A stretch of DNA of 64,000 nt from Skeletonema tropicum (GCA_037178625.1 CM074145.1:1922001-1986000), one strand, 5' to 3'; positions 31,742 through 40,939 are shown, counted from the stretch's first letter. A program made the numbers and translations. Notes: generated by a model from the letters alone, not told the origin.

Positions 31742-33320
31742 ATGTCGTCTGATGTCCAAGTGAAAGATGAGCCAGTGTTGGAAAATGAATTCAATGTGGA
31801 AACGGACTCAGAGACTGAAGATGACATCGAAGTTGATAAGCTCCAACCTCTGGATCCGAAATTTGTTGCGTTGACGAAATTTCCTATCGGATGCAAGGTC
31901 TGGTACGACTTGAGCAAGTCGTCGACACCAACAAAATGTCTTCAAGCTAAGAGTGCATATGTTGTTGAAGCCTACATTCACTTTGAAAATCGTAAACAAG
32001 TATACAAAGTCAAATCCGAAACAACTGAGAATGAAGCCACTCTCTACGAAGACAGGCTTATCTATGGAGCTAATTGTCCAGTAAAAGTCACAAACCAAGA
32101 TACAAATGAAGTGAGAAATGGCCTCATTATTTGCCCCAAGGTAGATCAGGGTAAAGACGATGATAGGAAGCAAAGAATTTCCTATGCTATTCAATTTTGG
32201 CAAGGTGAAAAGGTCTCAATTGAATTTGGTGTAGCAGCTGAATGTGTCAAATATAGGATGGAAGTAAAAGCAAGTACAGATGAAGGTAGAAGGACAGTTG
32301 CAGCAAAAAGAAGAAGTTCAGAAAAAGAATCGTGTGATGAGGCGGAGAATAGAAGCGTAAAATCGGCAACGAACACCAAGGGTGTGATTCAGTCTACTGA
32401 AGCGCATCAGTTGCCTCACAAGACAAATGAAGAAGGAGGAGGACAAATGGCGACGACAAAGATGCCACTGGACAGCCTTTCAGATACAAATAAATTGGTT
32501 GATGATGAGAATACATCAGAGACGGAAGCAAATGAGCGTCCGAAAAAAGTAGCCAAGACAACGAGCAATGAGAAAGAGTGCACATGTGTACTCACTATTC
32601 CTTCATGGTTCAAAGACAGGCGTGGGTTATTTCGTAAGTGCTGAGTTACTCTATCATTTCTTATCACCTCCTCATATCTCATACATATCTTTCTCTGCTG
32701 CAGGCCATATTCTTGGAGTCAAAGGAAATGGGCAGATGGGTCACAACACCAGACAAATCAAATCTGTGACAAATTGCTCGGTTCGTGTAGCAGGACATGA
32801 GGTTGAAGATCAAGGACCTATGACAATTACGATACGTTCCAGCGGTGGAGATGTTACACAACCTTCCCTTCAATCTAATGTGGCAAAGGCAATCGAAATG
32901 ATTGAAGAATTTATCGTGGAATTTATTTACAATGACAATGATGAAAACATGGAAAACATGGAGAAGAAAATTCTGTATGAGTTGGCTTATAATGCGAAGG
33001 GATCGTATAAATTCCCACGTGATCATGGGTTCCTACTACGAAAGTATGACGGAGTCAAAAAATGGTGTAATTTGTTTGACTTGCCCTTGCTGGCTGAAGA
33101 TATTTTCTTGGAACATTATATGAGCATGCAGGATTTGAAAGCATTGGGGAAGAAAGATTGCACGGTCGAGGTCTTTTTTCGTGTCACCAGCACCAGCATC
33201 ACTCCTTTGTACGTGCTCATTACTGGAGCTAAAAAGAAAGAAGTGGAAGAAATAGCTAAAGAAGTTTACAATATGGTGAGAAACCACCAATGTATCTGCG
33301 ACTGCAGGCCCAAGTGGTAG
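31742..33320 (+). CDS. KH-domain protein, intact array member (copy J)
   Basis: Exon 1 is 31742-32633, the intron 32634-32703 (GTAAGT...TGCAG, phase 1), and exon 2 32704-33320. The start MSSDVQVKDEPVLENEF is shared with copies G and I. Barrel 1: FPIGCKVWYDLSK, VVEAYIHFENRKQVYKVKSE, LYEDRLIYGANCPVKV; barrel 2: RKQRISYAIQFWQG to VEFGVAAECVKYR. The linker has a basic RPKKVAKTT patch. KH: CTCVLTIPSW across the intron, then HILGVKGNGQMGHNTRQIKS, a GxxG with an inserted loop. The C-terminal domain contains KFPRDHGFLLRKYDGVKKW and ends CDCRPKW. No lesions. Predicted RNA-binding; localisation and target unknown. Confidence 0.8.
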
Positions 33321-33418
33321 CTGAAAGTAATGCGTCATCAGCTGATTTATAAATTGATATTGCTTAGAACGTGCATCGTCTCCTTCACACTCTAAAATGC
33401 TTTCTCGGAATGTCAAGA

Positions 33419-35077
33419 CTAGTAACTTTCTATGTCATCCTCCATACCATTAATCACTCCACAAATATTATCCAACACATCCCTTGAAGACATTGCCCTC
33501 CTCTTATTATCGAAGGCAAGCTTGGTAGCTCTTTTGACAGTACAACACGCTGTCCAAACAGCAAATGCACGTTGCTGCTTCAGTCCCTGCAAATCACTCT
33601 CCGAGTTGCCGAGAATTGTATACCAAGCCATATAAGCCGAGATTGTCCCTGCCAATACATCCCCAATACCACCACTGCGTTTCAAACCCCCCTCTTCGGC
33701 ACACTGCATTCCAAAATCTCCTCTCGATATATCATCGACATGTCCTTTCTTCACAATAATATTTTTCTTGATATCACTCTCACCACCAAACGAAGAGATA
33801 GACGGCAATCGTTTCATCTCCATCACATTCGGAGTCATAACACACCCCTCATACCCTAACAACGCCTCATACAACTCTCGATACTCCCCCAAACTCAACA
33901 TATACAACACATCTGCATCCAATACCAAAGATAAATTCGATTCCATCCCCCGCTGTAACACCTGTTCCACCACCCGGAATACCAATGGATGCCGTCCCAA
34001 TCCCGGTCCGACACACAATGCGTGTAATGTTGGAAACATGGATACAATCTCATGGACGGACTTGGAAATACTGTCCATTTGACGATCGTGCAACTCTTGC
34101 AATGACTCTTGCAACTGTTTCACTTTTTGTAATTTGTGGACGATCTCATCCATCTTTTTGGTGTCGTTGTTGTCGACATTCTTCTTTAGTAGTTCATTCT
34201 GTATCAGTTGTTCATGACTGTGTGAGTCGTCATGTTCGAGTAGGAGCTTGTCCAACGAGATAGTGTTGGTTGAAGTGTCTTCACCACTTGTATTATCATT
34301 ATAGGTGTCCACTGTAATCAAGTCATTCTTGTGTTTGTACTTTTCCAATTCTTGTAGCAATGCTTCCTCTTCTACCAATAGTGCATCGAATTGTTCGATC
34401 GAGTAGACTCCCTGTACCATGAGTTCTGGAGAGTAGCACTTTATGGGGACAGACGCCTGGGAATGAATGAATATGTACAAGTAGTACTGTGAGTACATCA
34501 TGTAATGGAGCAAAGCAATGATACAATACACTCTGAGTGTGGAACTAACCTCTTCGGCACAGAATACAGTACCAAGATCCACACCACAATTCAATGCGGC
34601 CTGAGCAGCATAGTACGGAGCGCCGGCATATTTGTTCGAACCGCCGAGGATGGCGATGCGGCCGTGGGAACCCTTGTGTGAGGTGGAGGAAAGTGGGGGG
34701 AAGAGATATTGGGGGCTGTAGTAGTTGTTTTTTGGATTTCGGTGGGAGAAGATGTCAGCCCATTTTTTGGTGGTTGGTAGTTGATCTATCATGACAGCAG
34801 CACCTGCTGCTTCTGCTACGTTACTATTACTGCTAAAGTGAGCTGTGGATATTTGATTGTAGGAGTAGCTGTGCCTATGATGTGAAGGCGAGTTCGTGTA
34901 TGCCGCAGAAGATTGAAACTTCTTTGCAGGCGGCGGTGAAGGGCTAAATCCAGCTGCCGTTCGACTGATCAAGAAAAGCCAACCAAGAGCTATTTGCCTC
35001 GATAATAGTGGCGCTTTCGGATTCATATATCGGCGACAGCTGTTGATAGCATGGGAGAGAGGCGTCATGGTCGACAC
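33419..35077 (-). CDS. ATP/ADP-dependent NAD(P)H-hydrate dehydratase, organelle-targeted
   Basis: Repairs NADHX and NADPHX (hydrated, inactive cofactors) by dehydration using ATP or ADP. The coding frame is open across a 93-nt intron (34549 to 34457: GTTAGT...CCCAG); spliced, it joins FCAEE to ASVPIKCYSPEL. Family motifs: HKGSHGRIAILGGSNKYAGA (substrate entry), CVGPGLGRHPL, LVLDADVLYML, TPNVMEMKRL and the nucleotide-binding loop with catalytic aspartate SGGIGDVLAG. The N-terminus has a hydrophobic segment followed by AAGFSPSP, resembling a diatom plastid-type bipartite leader, but mitochondrial or ER delivery cannot be excluded. A ~120-aa acidic, coiled-coil-like insert (about residues 215-335, ELEKYKHKND to LHDRQMD) is not part of the usual domain. 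Fragments of this gene recur at 31155 and 38631. Confidence 0.88.
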   Translation of the reverse strand: MSTMTPLSHAINSCRRYMNPKAPLLSRQIALGWLFLISRTAAGFSPSPPPAKKFQSSAAYTNSPSHHRHSYSYNQISTAHFSSNSNVAEAAGAAVMIDQLPTTKKWADIFSHRNPKNNYYSPQYLFPPLSSTSHKGSHGRIAILGGSNKYAGAPYYAAQAALNCGVDLGTVFCAEEVSSTLRVYCIIALLHYMMYSQYYLYIFIHSQASVPIKCYSPELMVQGVYSIEQFDALLVEEEALLQELEKYKHKNDLITVDTYNDNTSGEDTSTNTISLDKLLLEHDDSHSHEQLIQNELLKKNVDNNDTKKMDEIVHKLQKVKQLQESLQELHDRQMDSISKSVHEIVSMFPTLHALCVGPGLGRHPLVFRVVEQVLQRGMESNLSLVLDADVLYMLSLGEYRELYEALLGYEGCVMTPNVMEMKRLPSISSFGGESDIKKNIIVKKGHVDDISRGDFGMQCAEEGGLKRSGGIGDVLAGTISAYMAWYTILGNSESDLQGLKQQRAFAVWTACCTVKRATKLAFDNKRRAMSSRDVLDNICGVINGMEDDIESY

Positions 35078-35224
35078 GTCTACAACATACCTTTATTGAT
35101 TGTGATTGTGACGAATGTGCTGAATAGAGAGAGTTCTGTAGATGAGCTTCCCGCAAAAAATTGAGCTTCCCGCAGAAATTATCCTCGAAGACGAAGGTGA
35201 GTAGCGTGTGGTACTGTGTCTTCA

Positions 35225-35300
35225 ACCTTCGCCCCCCCCCGCTGCACTAAATATATATATAAATACAAAGCTAAATATATATATATGTAACGAGGAGGTT
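35225..35300. repeat. C-tract and TA-rich microsatellite
   Basis: A C10-type run (about 35233-35242) followed by alternating TA stretches, in the short gap upstream of the dehydratase gene. It includes TATAAATACAAAGCTAA, a word also seen inside the insertion at 40633-40660 and near 59683. Confidence 0.6.
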
Positions 35301-35512
35301 GGTGTTCTTGCCTTATCTTTCCCAAGAACTACAATACTTGCGGTTGTGTAGACCTTCATTCATTGGAAAGTTTAATATTTGATGTTAATGTTGTGGAATA
35401 GTAATGGCCCCAACCCCAACCCCAATTCAAGCACTTTATCTGTATCTGTACCGTATATGCAAACACAGCCACAGCTGCAAGAGAGAGATACCGATACAGC
35501 CCCCCGGAATGA

Positions 35513-37313
35513 TCACACAACAAGATAGGTGTCTCCCTGAAGGCATATAGCTTGGAACCTCTCAGTCCCTCCGACAAACTTCATGTGGTACAGATAAACC
35601 TCATGACGGGTTAGGGCGAAGCCGTTTTGGACAAAATCGACAAACCACCCATATAGCATGTACATCTCGCCATTGTGGCTGCCAAATAATACTGAAATCT
35701 TCCCATCTCCCTCAAAGCGCTTGTCAATGGTGATTTCTTTCTCCTTCCAACTGCCGTCTCTCCAATACACATTATAAACTGCATCATTTTCGTTGGTGAG
35801 CAAGACACCTGAGTCCCAAATATACTTATCTTCCAGCCCACCAACAGCTCGAACACCACGAATGTTGTCTAGATCAATAGGAGCGCTGCGAATAGTGCCA
35901 TCGTCATTCCAAAGGATAAGTAACCTCCCATCAGTAGAGATACCCCAAATGCCACTTTCAAAACGAGTGATCTTCGAGGCAGGCGTCCAATTGAGCTTAT
36001 CCACTTCAGTGCCTGCCTGGTGCCACGTAGACTTCCACAATTGTTTATCGTCCTTGCCAGGGCAGTATCTGCCGCGATAGGGCGCCAAGCGACCAGGCCA
36101 GACCATTCATCAATATTTGATGGATATCCAGCACACTCAATGTCATGTCTGCCATAGTTGAAGTTGTTGAAATCTCCGTAGAGATTAAACATCTAAACAA
36201 AGAAGGAAGAGTTAACAGAAAAAGAGGTGAGAGTATGTATTATGTATTCCATGAAAATATCAATGTAACATCAAACAACATCTTTACCTCGTCATTTTTT
36301 GACAACCCAATGACTTCATTATCAGTACTGCTCATGCTACCATCTTTTGCATTACCCCACTCAGTGCGTTTACGTTTCCATTCACCGCGACTGATATAAT
36401 ACCCATAGATTCTGTTATCGAGTTGATCGACTCCGATGACTTCAATGGGATAGTACTTCTCAGGTGCAGCTACGATCTGCCCAATATTGTCAGCTTTGTA
36501 AAGAAGCATGAATACCACAGTGGTGCCATGAGTATCCCACCCAGGTTCAATGTGTGGCGATCTGTAGTGTTAGCCTATCCAGCAGGTTGCTTCTCAGCGA
36601 ATATTGTTGCTATGATAAAGGTGAGCACAGTTCTGAAATCCTCTCAGTGAGCTGAGTTCAAACCCGGGGTGTATCTGAGGTAGTTTCGAATCATGGTGCG
36701 ATGAATTTGTGATATGGAGCCAAAGACCCAAGGAAACTGGATAAGGGGACCTTTGGGGGGGTTAACCCTTAAGGCAAGCTAGAAGTGGGGCTAACAAATA
36801 TTTTTATAAAAAATAAGATACAACACGGATTTGAACTCAGCTCACCGAGAGCAGCATTTTAAGCACCTTTACAGGGTAGTTTACCCCCGTGGCGGCTGAG
36901 AAGCAATAATTGGCAATATATTGGATAGGGTAACACTACAGATCGCCGTGTACGTCATACAATCCATGTGGGATGGACGGCCATGTGTGGCCAATCATGG
37001 CGCCATTACCTTGAGAATTGTATACAGCATAATAATTGCCATTGCTCTTCACATACTTATTGCTGAACATGTTGAGGTAATCTAGAATTGAAGGCTTCCC
37101 ATCCTGTCCATGCTTTGGATCGGATGCCAACACTTCACTCATTTCGCAACGTAGTTCCAACCCGTACCCGTATGAGTATGGGCCATCATCCTCTCCATAC
37201 ACTTCTTTGGAGAAGCACTTATGTAGAGGCATATCCTGGTATCCAGAATAGGTTATTGGTTGGGCAGATGCTTGTGCCAGTGCCAACCCGGCAACAGCAG
37301 CACTGAATTTCAT
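35513..37313 (-). pseudogene. Secreted protein gene with splice-competent TIR insertion and a frameshift
   Basis: Exon 1 from 37313 encodes a signal peptide (AAVAGLALAQASAQ) and a conserved start of unknown family (CFSKEVYGEDDGPYSYG). After GLYDVH it meets the inverted-repeat element at 36556-36947. Removing that element plus one GTGT restores HIEPGWDTHGTTVVFMLLY without a break; splicing between its terminal repeats also keeps frame. Exon 2 ends at 36288, the intron is 36287-36193 (GTAAAG...TTTAG), and exon 3 begins MFNLYGDFNNFNYGRHDIEC. At 36093-36100 a 5-base duplication (compare the second copy at 40860) shifts the frame before GRLAPYRGRYCPG; the rest is open to 35513 and looks like beta-propeller blades (GRLLILWNDDG, NDAVYNVYWRDGSW). 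Function unknown. Called pseudogene for the frameshift only. Confidence 0.65.
36552..36951. mobile_element. 392-bp foldback TIR element, introner-like, with GTGT target duplication
   Basis: The element proper is 36556-36947, flanked by GTGT (36552-36555 and 36948-36951). Ends are near-perfect inverse copies for 26 bases (GGCGATCTGTAGTGTTA...), and weaker inverted similarity continues for ~135 bases per arm, including GTGAGCTGAGTTCAAA inside both. It has no coding capacity. In the sense of the host gene each TIR supplies a splice site: CT|GTAGTG at 36939 and CACTACAG|AT at 36562. Splicing there would leave 18 extra bases (six codons) and keep the frame. Confidence 0.75.
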
Positions 37314-38206
37314 GGTATGAATCTTGGGTATTCAATATTTGCTCACAGATTATGGAGTTGAGGCAAGAGCGAGGGAGGCAAGAGTACTTACCTTTCTCTA
37401 GCTCTCTTCAGGCTCTCTTCGCAGCGCGAGCGCCCATTTTTTTAGATGCTTCCATACCTATCTACACATGCGGTAGTCTGTGGTTCATGAATGACTTGTC
37501 ACTTTCTTTCCTTCTCTCAGAATTCTTGAATGCCAAAAACGATTGCGATCAATATCGAACAAACTGTGACTTTTCTTTTAAGTTTATCCCCTGGCCATGG
37601 CCCCTGGAATACCAGTCATTGTCTCATTGTAGTTCCCTCTCTCTAGAGGTACTTCAATAAAAGGGGTCAATAGGAGTTCATTCACATTCTCGAGAAGCGA
37701 CCCTTCTTCACAAGCAAACTGCTATCTACATGGCCACCGTCACTGCCCATACATCCACCGCTATTCGAACCAAGCCCAAGCAGAGGCTATGATGTAAGGA
37801 CTTCGTGCTGGCATTGGTGGCATTGGTATGTAGGACCGCCTATCCTGTCACAAGAACAAGAGCGCCTCATACTCATCAATCATAATCACAACCCCATCTG
37901 CGTATCGTTCTACCATAGAGCGGAATGAGCAGGGATTGCGCTGGCTTACGAAAGATGGCCATAGCTCTCTGATTATTTTTACGTCAAATGTCAAATGCGA
38001 TCTTGATCGTAGCCCTCTTGCTACTGCTACTTGAAATCCACACTCAGGTCAATATGAATTCTGCTTCAACTGTCTCAGCATGCAGCGATTCGAAGTAGGT
38101 GAAGACAATTCTCAAAACTAAGCAATTTGAAGTAGTCATATACGCTTACGTTTACGTTAATGACAATCTCTTGTCTGATATCCCAGACAAGAAGGAGCGA
38201 ATGAAG
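37314..38206. other. Intergenic, no gene seen
   Basis: No supported gene. Short ORFs on both strands have no recognisable content. Confidence 0.35.
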
Positions 38207-38629
38207 TCATGCTGATGAATAGAGAAGACCTTTAACTAATATATCTCTTTCACAAACAAATCTACGCATACGAACTACACTTCCATGTGAAGGGTAGCAG
38301 AGTAAGGGCTCCTTTGCCTTTGGAGTCGTAGCACATACCCTTAGTCCCATTTTTAGATAATGAGCTAGAGCGTTAGCCCTCGACCGGTGCTTGTGAGATC
38401 CAAAATCCGATGTGCAGTTTGCCATAATCACCTCTTTAATGTACAGCCCAGAGGCAGAGACTCTGACAACAGGAGCGGCATCGGTAATATTTTCTTCGAA
38501 TGAGAACCACACACAGAGTGTTGCTGCCACGGCTGCACCCAATGCAAATACCACAGTCGTCCCCCACGTCTTGCTCTTTTTTCTATCATGAGGTCTGCGG
38601 CAGTAGTCACTTGATCCATCTTGTAACAA
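38207..38629 (-). CDS. Small predicted membrane protein, hypothetical
   Basis: A 140-aa ORF with one clear transmembrane segment (residues ~23-45, VVFALGAAVAATLCVWF) after a basic head, and a Cys/Arg-rich tail. It has no paralog in the window and no recognised domain. The region just upstream is dehydratase-gene relic, so the ORF may have been captured or may be chance. Confidence 0.3.
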   Translation of the reverse strand: MLQDGSSDYCRRPHDRKKSKTWGTTVVFALGAAVAATLCVWFSFEENITDAAPVVRVSASGLYIKEVIMANCTSDFGSHKHRSRANALAHYLKMGLRVCATTPKAKEPLLCYPSHGSVVRMRRFVCERDILVKGLLYSSA

Positions 38630-38799
38630 CTTAGAGTAGATACTGATACGTTAGACTCAACTCGTTCGACACTTGTTCCTGAACGCCGGAGGTCGTCTTT
38701 AACCAAATCGACAACCCTCGTATGATGAATTGGTAGACAGCCGATAATTTCCTATTCTGAATGTTGGCAGTACCTCCATCATTTGGCGAAGTGACTGTG

Positions 38800-39029
38800 T
38801 CGAACCAGAGCTTGACAAAGGGAACTTCGTAGCTGTGCCTATGTAAAGGCGAGTTCGGGTATGCAGCCGAAGATTGAAACTTTTTTGCAGGTGGCGGTGA
38901 CAGGCTAAATCCAGCTGCCGTTCGACCGATCAAGAAAAGCCAACCAAGAGCTATTTGCCTCGATAATAGTGGCGCTTTCGGATGCATATATCGGCGACAG
39001 CTGTTGATAGCATGGGAGAGAGGCGTCAT
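38800..39029 (-). pseudogene. Relic of NAD(P)HX dehydratase, N-terminal part
   Basis: Encodes MTPLSHAINSCRRYMHPKAP to AAYPNSPLHRHSY, nearly identical to the start of the gene at 35077, and the similarity extends upstream (to ~39130). The enzyme core is absent; the frame continues into unrelated residues (VPFVKLWFDTVTS) to 38631. Confidence 0.85.
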
Positions 39030-39273
39030 GGTCGACGTCTACAACATACCTTCATTGATTGTGACGAATGTGCTGAATAGAGAGAGTTCTGTAGATGAGC
39101 TTCCCGCAAAAAATGTATCTTCCCGCAGAAATTAGATGACTAATGACATAAAGCAATGTACATGATGATGCACTCCATCCACCAACAACACGACGATGCC
39201 GAGAACGCAGGAAGTTGCCATAAGCTTAAGCAGAATATCATATCCCATAAGCATAAGATAGGAGCAGACCAAG

Positions 39274-40107
39274 ATGACCGTGCAAGTTGACTCTCCTACA
39301 AATAAGATGAGTGCAGTCTCTAACATATTATCGCAAGCTCCGTCAATATCGGCATGTTATCTGCGACCACATCCGGTTTGCTGCCTCTTCATATCTTGGA
39401 ATGGATGTTTGGTACTAGTTTATGATGGCTTCCCGCCGCCTCTTGTACAGGCAAAGGCAAGGATTACGAGTAGTAACAATGCGGTGTTGCATCTGAAAGA
39501 GGAAAACTTTGGAAGCAAATGGCCGAAAACTACTCTTGGTGCTGTGCTGGATGATGCGGATGAATTGTCGGTGGAACAATTTACTAGATTGAAAAATATT
39601 TGTTATCGGTATTCCAAGCAAATGATAGACGCATCGGTATCATCCCACAATATGTCAAGGAGGAATGAAATCAAAGTCACTACGTTGTCAATTGTGGATT
39701 ACAAGCAACGTGGATTAGAAAGGTTGAATGAGCGGATAGATGTGCCTCTCGACGATTCTACAATGAAAGAAGATAGTATCAATAGCACACTATCCGAGGA
39801 AGAACAGAGCAGAGTGAATAGCGTTATATCCGAATGGAACGATGTGCAAGCATATCTACCAAAAGTCAACGCTCCCGGGTCTCGTATTGGTTCATATCGA
39901 CAAGACACTCGTGGGTTTACATGTGTTGCATTCATTAATTCATCCTTGCCCCAACATCTTCGTGATGTTCTCTCGAAGTTTCGAAGTGCTGTGGATGAAG
40001 AATTTCCAGGGAGGTATGGATGGTTGGATGAGACGTCGTTGCATTGTACTTTGAGATCTCTTGACGGGCCTGCAGCAAATGGTGTGAAACAAACGATAGA
40101 GAAATAG
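39274..40107 (+). CDS. Possible 2H phosphoesterase-like protein, C-terminally truncated
   Basis: A 277-aa ORF. The last part reads FTCVAFINSSLPQHLRDVLS then GRYGWLDETSLHCTLRSLDG; the HCTL motif (His ~257) and the preceding pattern resemble the first half of 2H-family phosphoesterases (RNA ligase/cyclic phosphodiesterase fold), which need two HxT/S motifs. The second motif is missing because the ORF ends 20 residues later at a junction with a relic gene, so the present product would be inactive if that assignment is right. The first ~60 residues are poorly convincing, and a splice acceptor (TTGTACAG) near 39450 suggests a different real 5' end. Part of it is repeated at 43897. Confidence 0.4.
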   Translation: MTVQVDSPTNKMSAVSNILSQAPSISACYLRPHPVCCLFISWNGCLVLVYDGFPPPLVQAKARITSSNNAVLHLKEENFGSKWPKTTLGAVLDDADELSVEQFTRLKNICYRYSKQMIDASVSSHNMSRRNEIKVTTLSIVDYKQRGLERLNERIDVPLDDSTMKEDSINSTLSEEEQSRVNSVISEWNDVQAYLPKVNAPGSRIGSYRQDTRGFTCVAFINSSLPQHLRDVLSKFRSAVDEEFPGRYGWLDETSLHCTLRSLDGPAANGVKQTIEK

Positions 40108-40214
40108 GTGTATTCTCTTCTGCAAATTCTCTCAAATGAAAATACATACTAATCACCATCTCAAACACTTATACAGATCTCGAAGTCGAAGTAGAATAAT
40201 CAGCCAACACATCT

Positions 40215-40939
40215 CTAGAGAGGGATACCCCCGGAATGATCACACAACAAGGTAAGTGTGCGTATAGCTTGGAACCTCTCAGTCCCTCCAACAACCTTCA
40301 TGTGATACAGATGAACCTCATGACGGGTTAGGGCGAAGCCGTTTTGGACAAAATCGACAAACCACCCATATTGCATGTACATCTCGCCATTGTGGCTGCC
40401 AAATAATACTGAAATCTTCCCATCTCCCTCAAAGCGCTTGTCACACAGGTGATTTCTTTCTCCTTCCAACTGCCGTCTCTCCAATACACATTATAAACTG
40501 CATCATTTTCGTTGGTGAGCAACACACCTGAGTCCCACACATACTTATCTTCCAGCCCACCAACAGCTCGAACACTACGAATGTTGTCTAGATTAATAGG
40601 AGTGCTGCGAATTGTGCCATCGTCATTCCAAAGGATAAATAAATAAATACAAAGTTAATAAGTAACCTCCCATCAGTAGAGATACCCCAAAAATGCCACT
40701 TTCAAAACGAGTGATCTTTGAGGCAGGCGTCCAATTGAGCTTATCCACTTCAGTGCCTGCCTGGTGCCACGTAGACTTCCACAATTGTTTATCGTCCTTG
40801 CCAGGGCAGTATCTGCCGCGATAGGGCGCCAAGCGACCAGACCATTCATCAATATTTGATGGATATCCAGCACACTCAATGTCATGTCTGCCATAGTTGA
40901 AGTTGTTGAAATCTCCGTAGAGATTAAACATCTAAACAA
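40215..40939 (-). pseudogene. Second copy of the secreted-protein gene, exon 3 only
   Basis: Matches 35520-36192 closely (MFNLYGDFNNFNYGRHDIEC, GRLAPYRGRYCPG, KYMWDSGVLLTN-like, NGEMYMQYGWFVDFVQNG). Here the DEWSGRLAPY junction is undisturbed, but a 23-base insert at about 40637-40659 (AATAAATAAATACAAAGTTA), and 2-base insertions near 40690 and 40447, break the frame. Exons 1 and 2 are absent. The two copies carry complementary lesions. Confidence 0.8.

Noticed and set aside
36655..36850. tRNA-like or SINE origin of the inverted-repeat element (GAGTTCAAACCCGGGG, ATTTGAACTCAGC words)
   Set aside because: The two words are inverse partners within the foldback arms and are explained by the inverted repeat; no cloverleaf is present.
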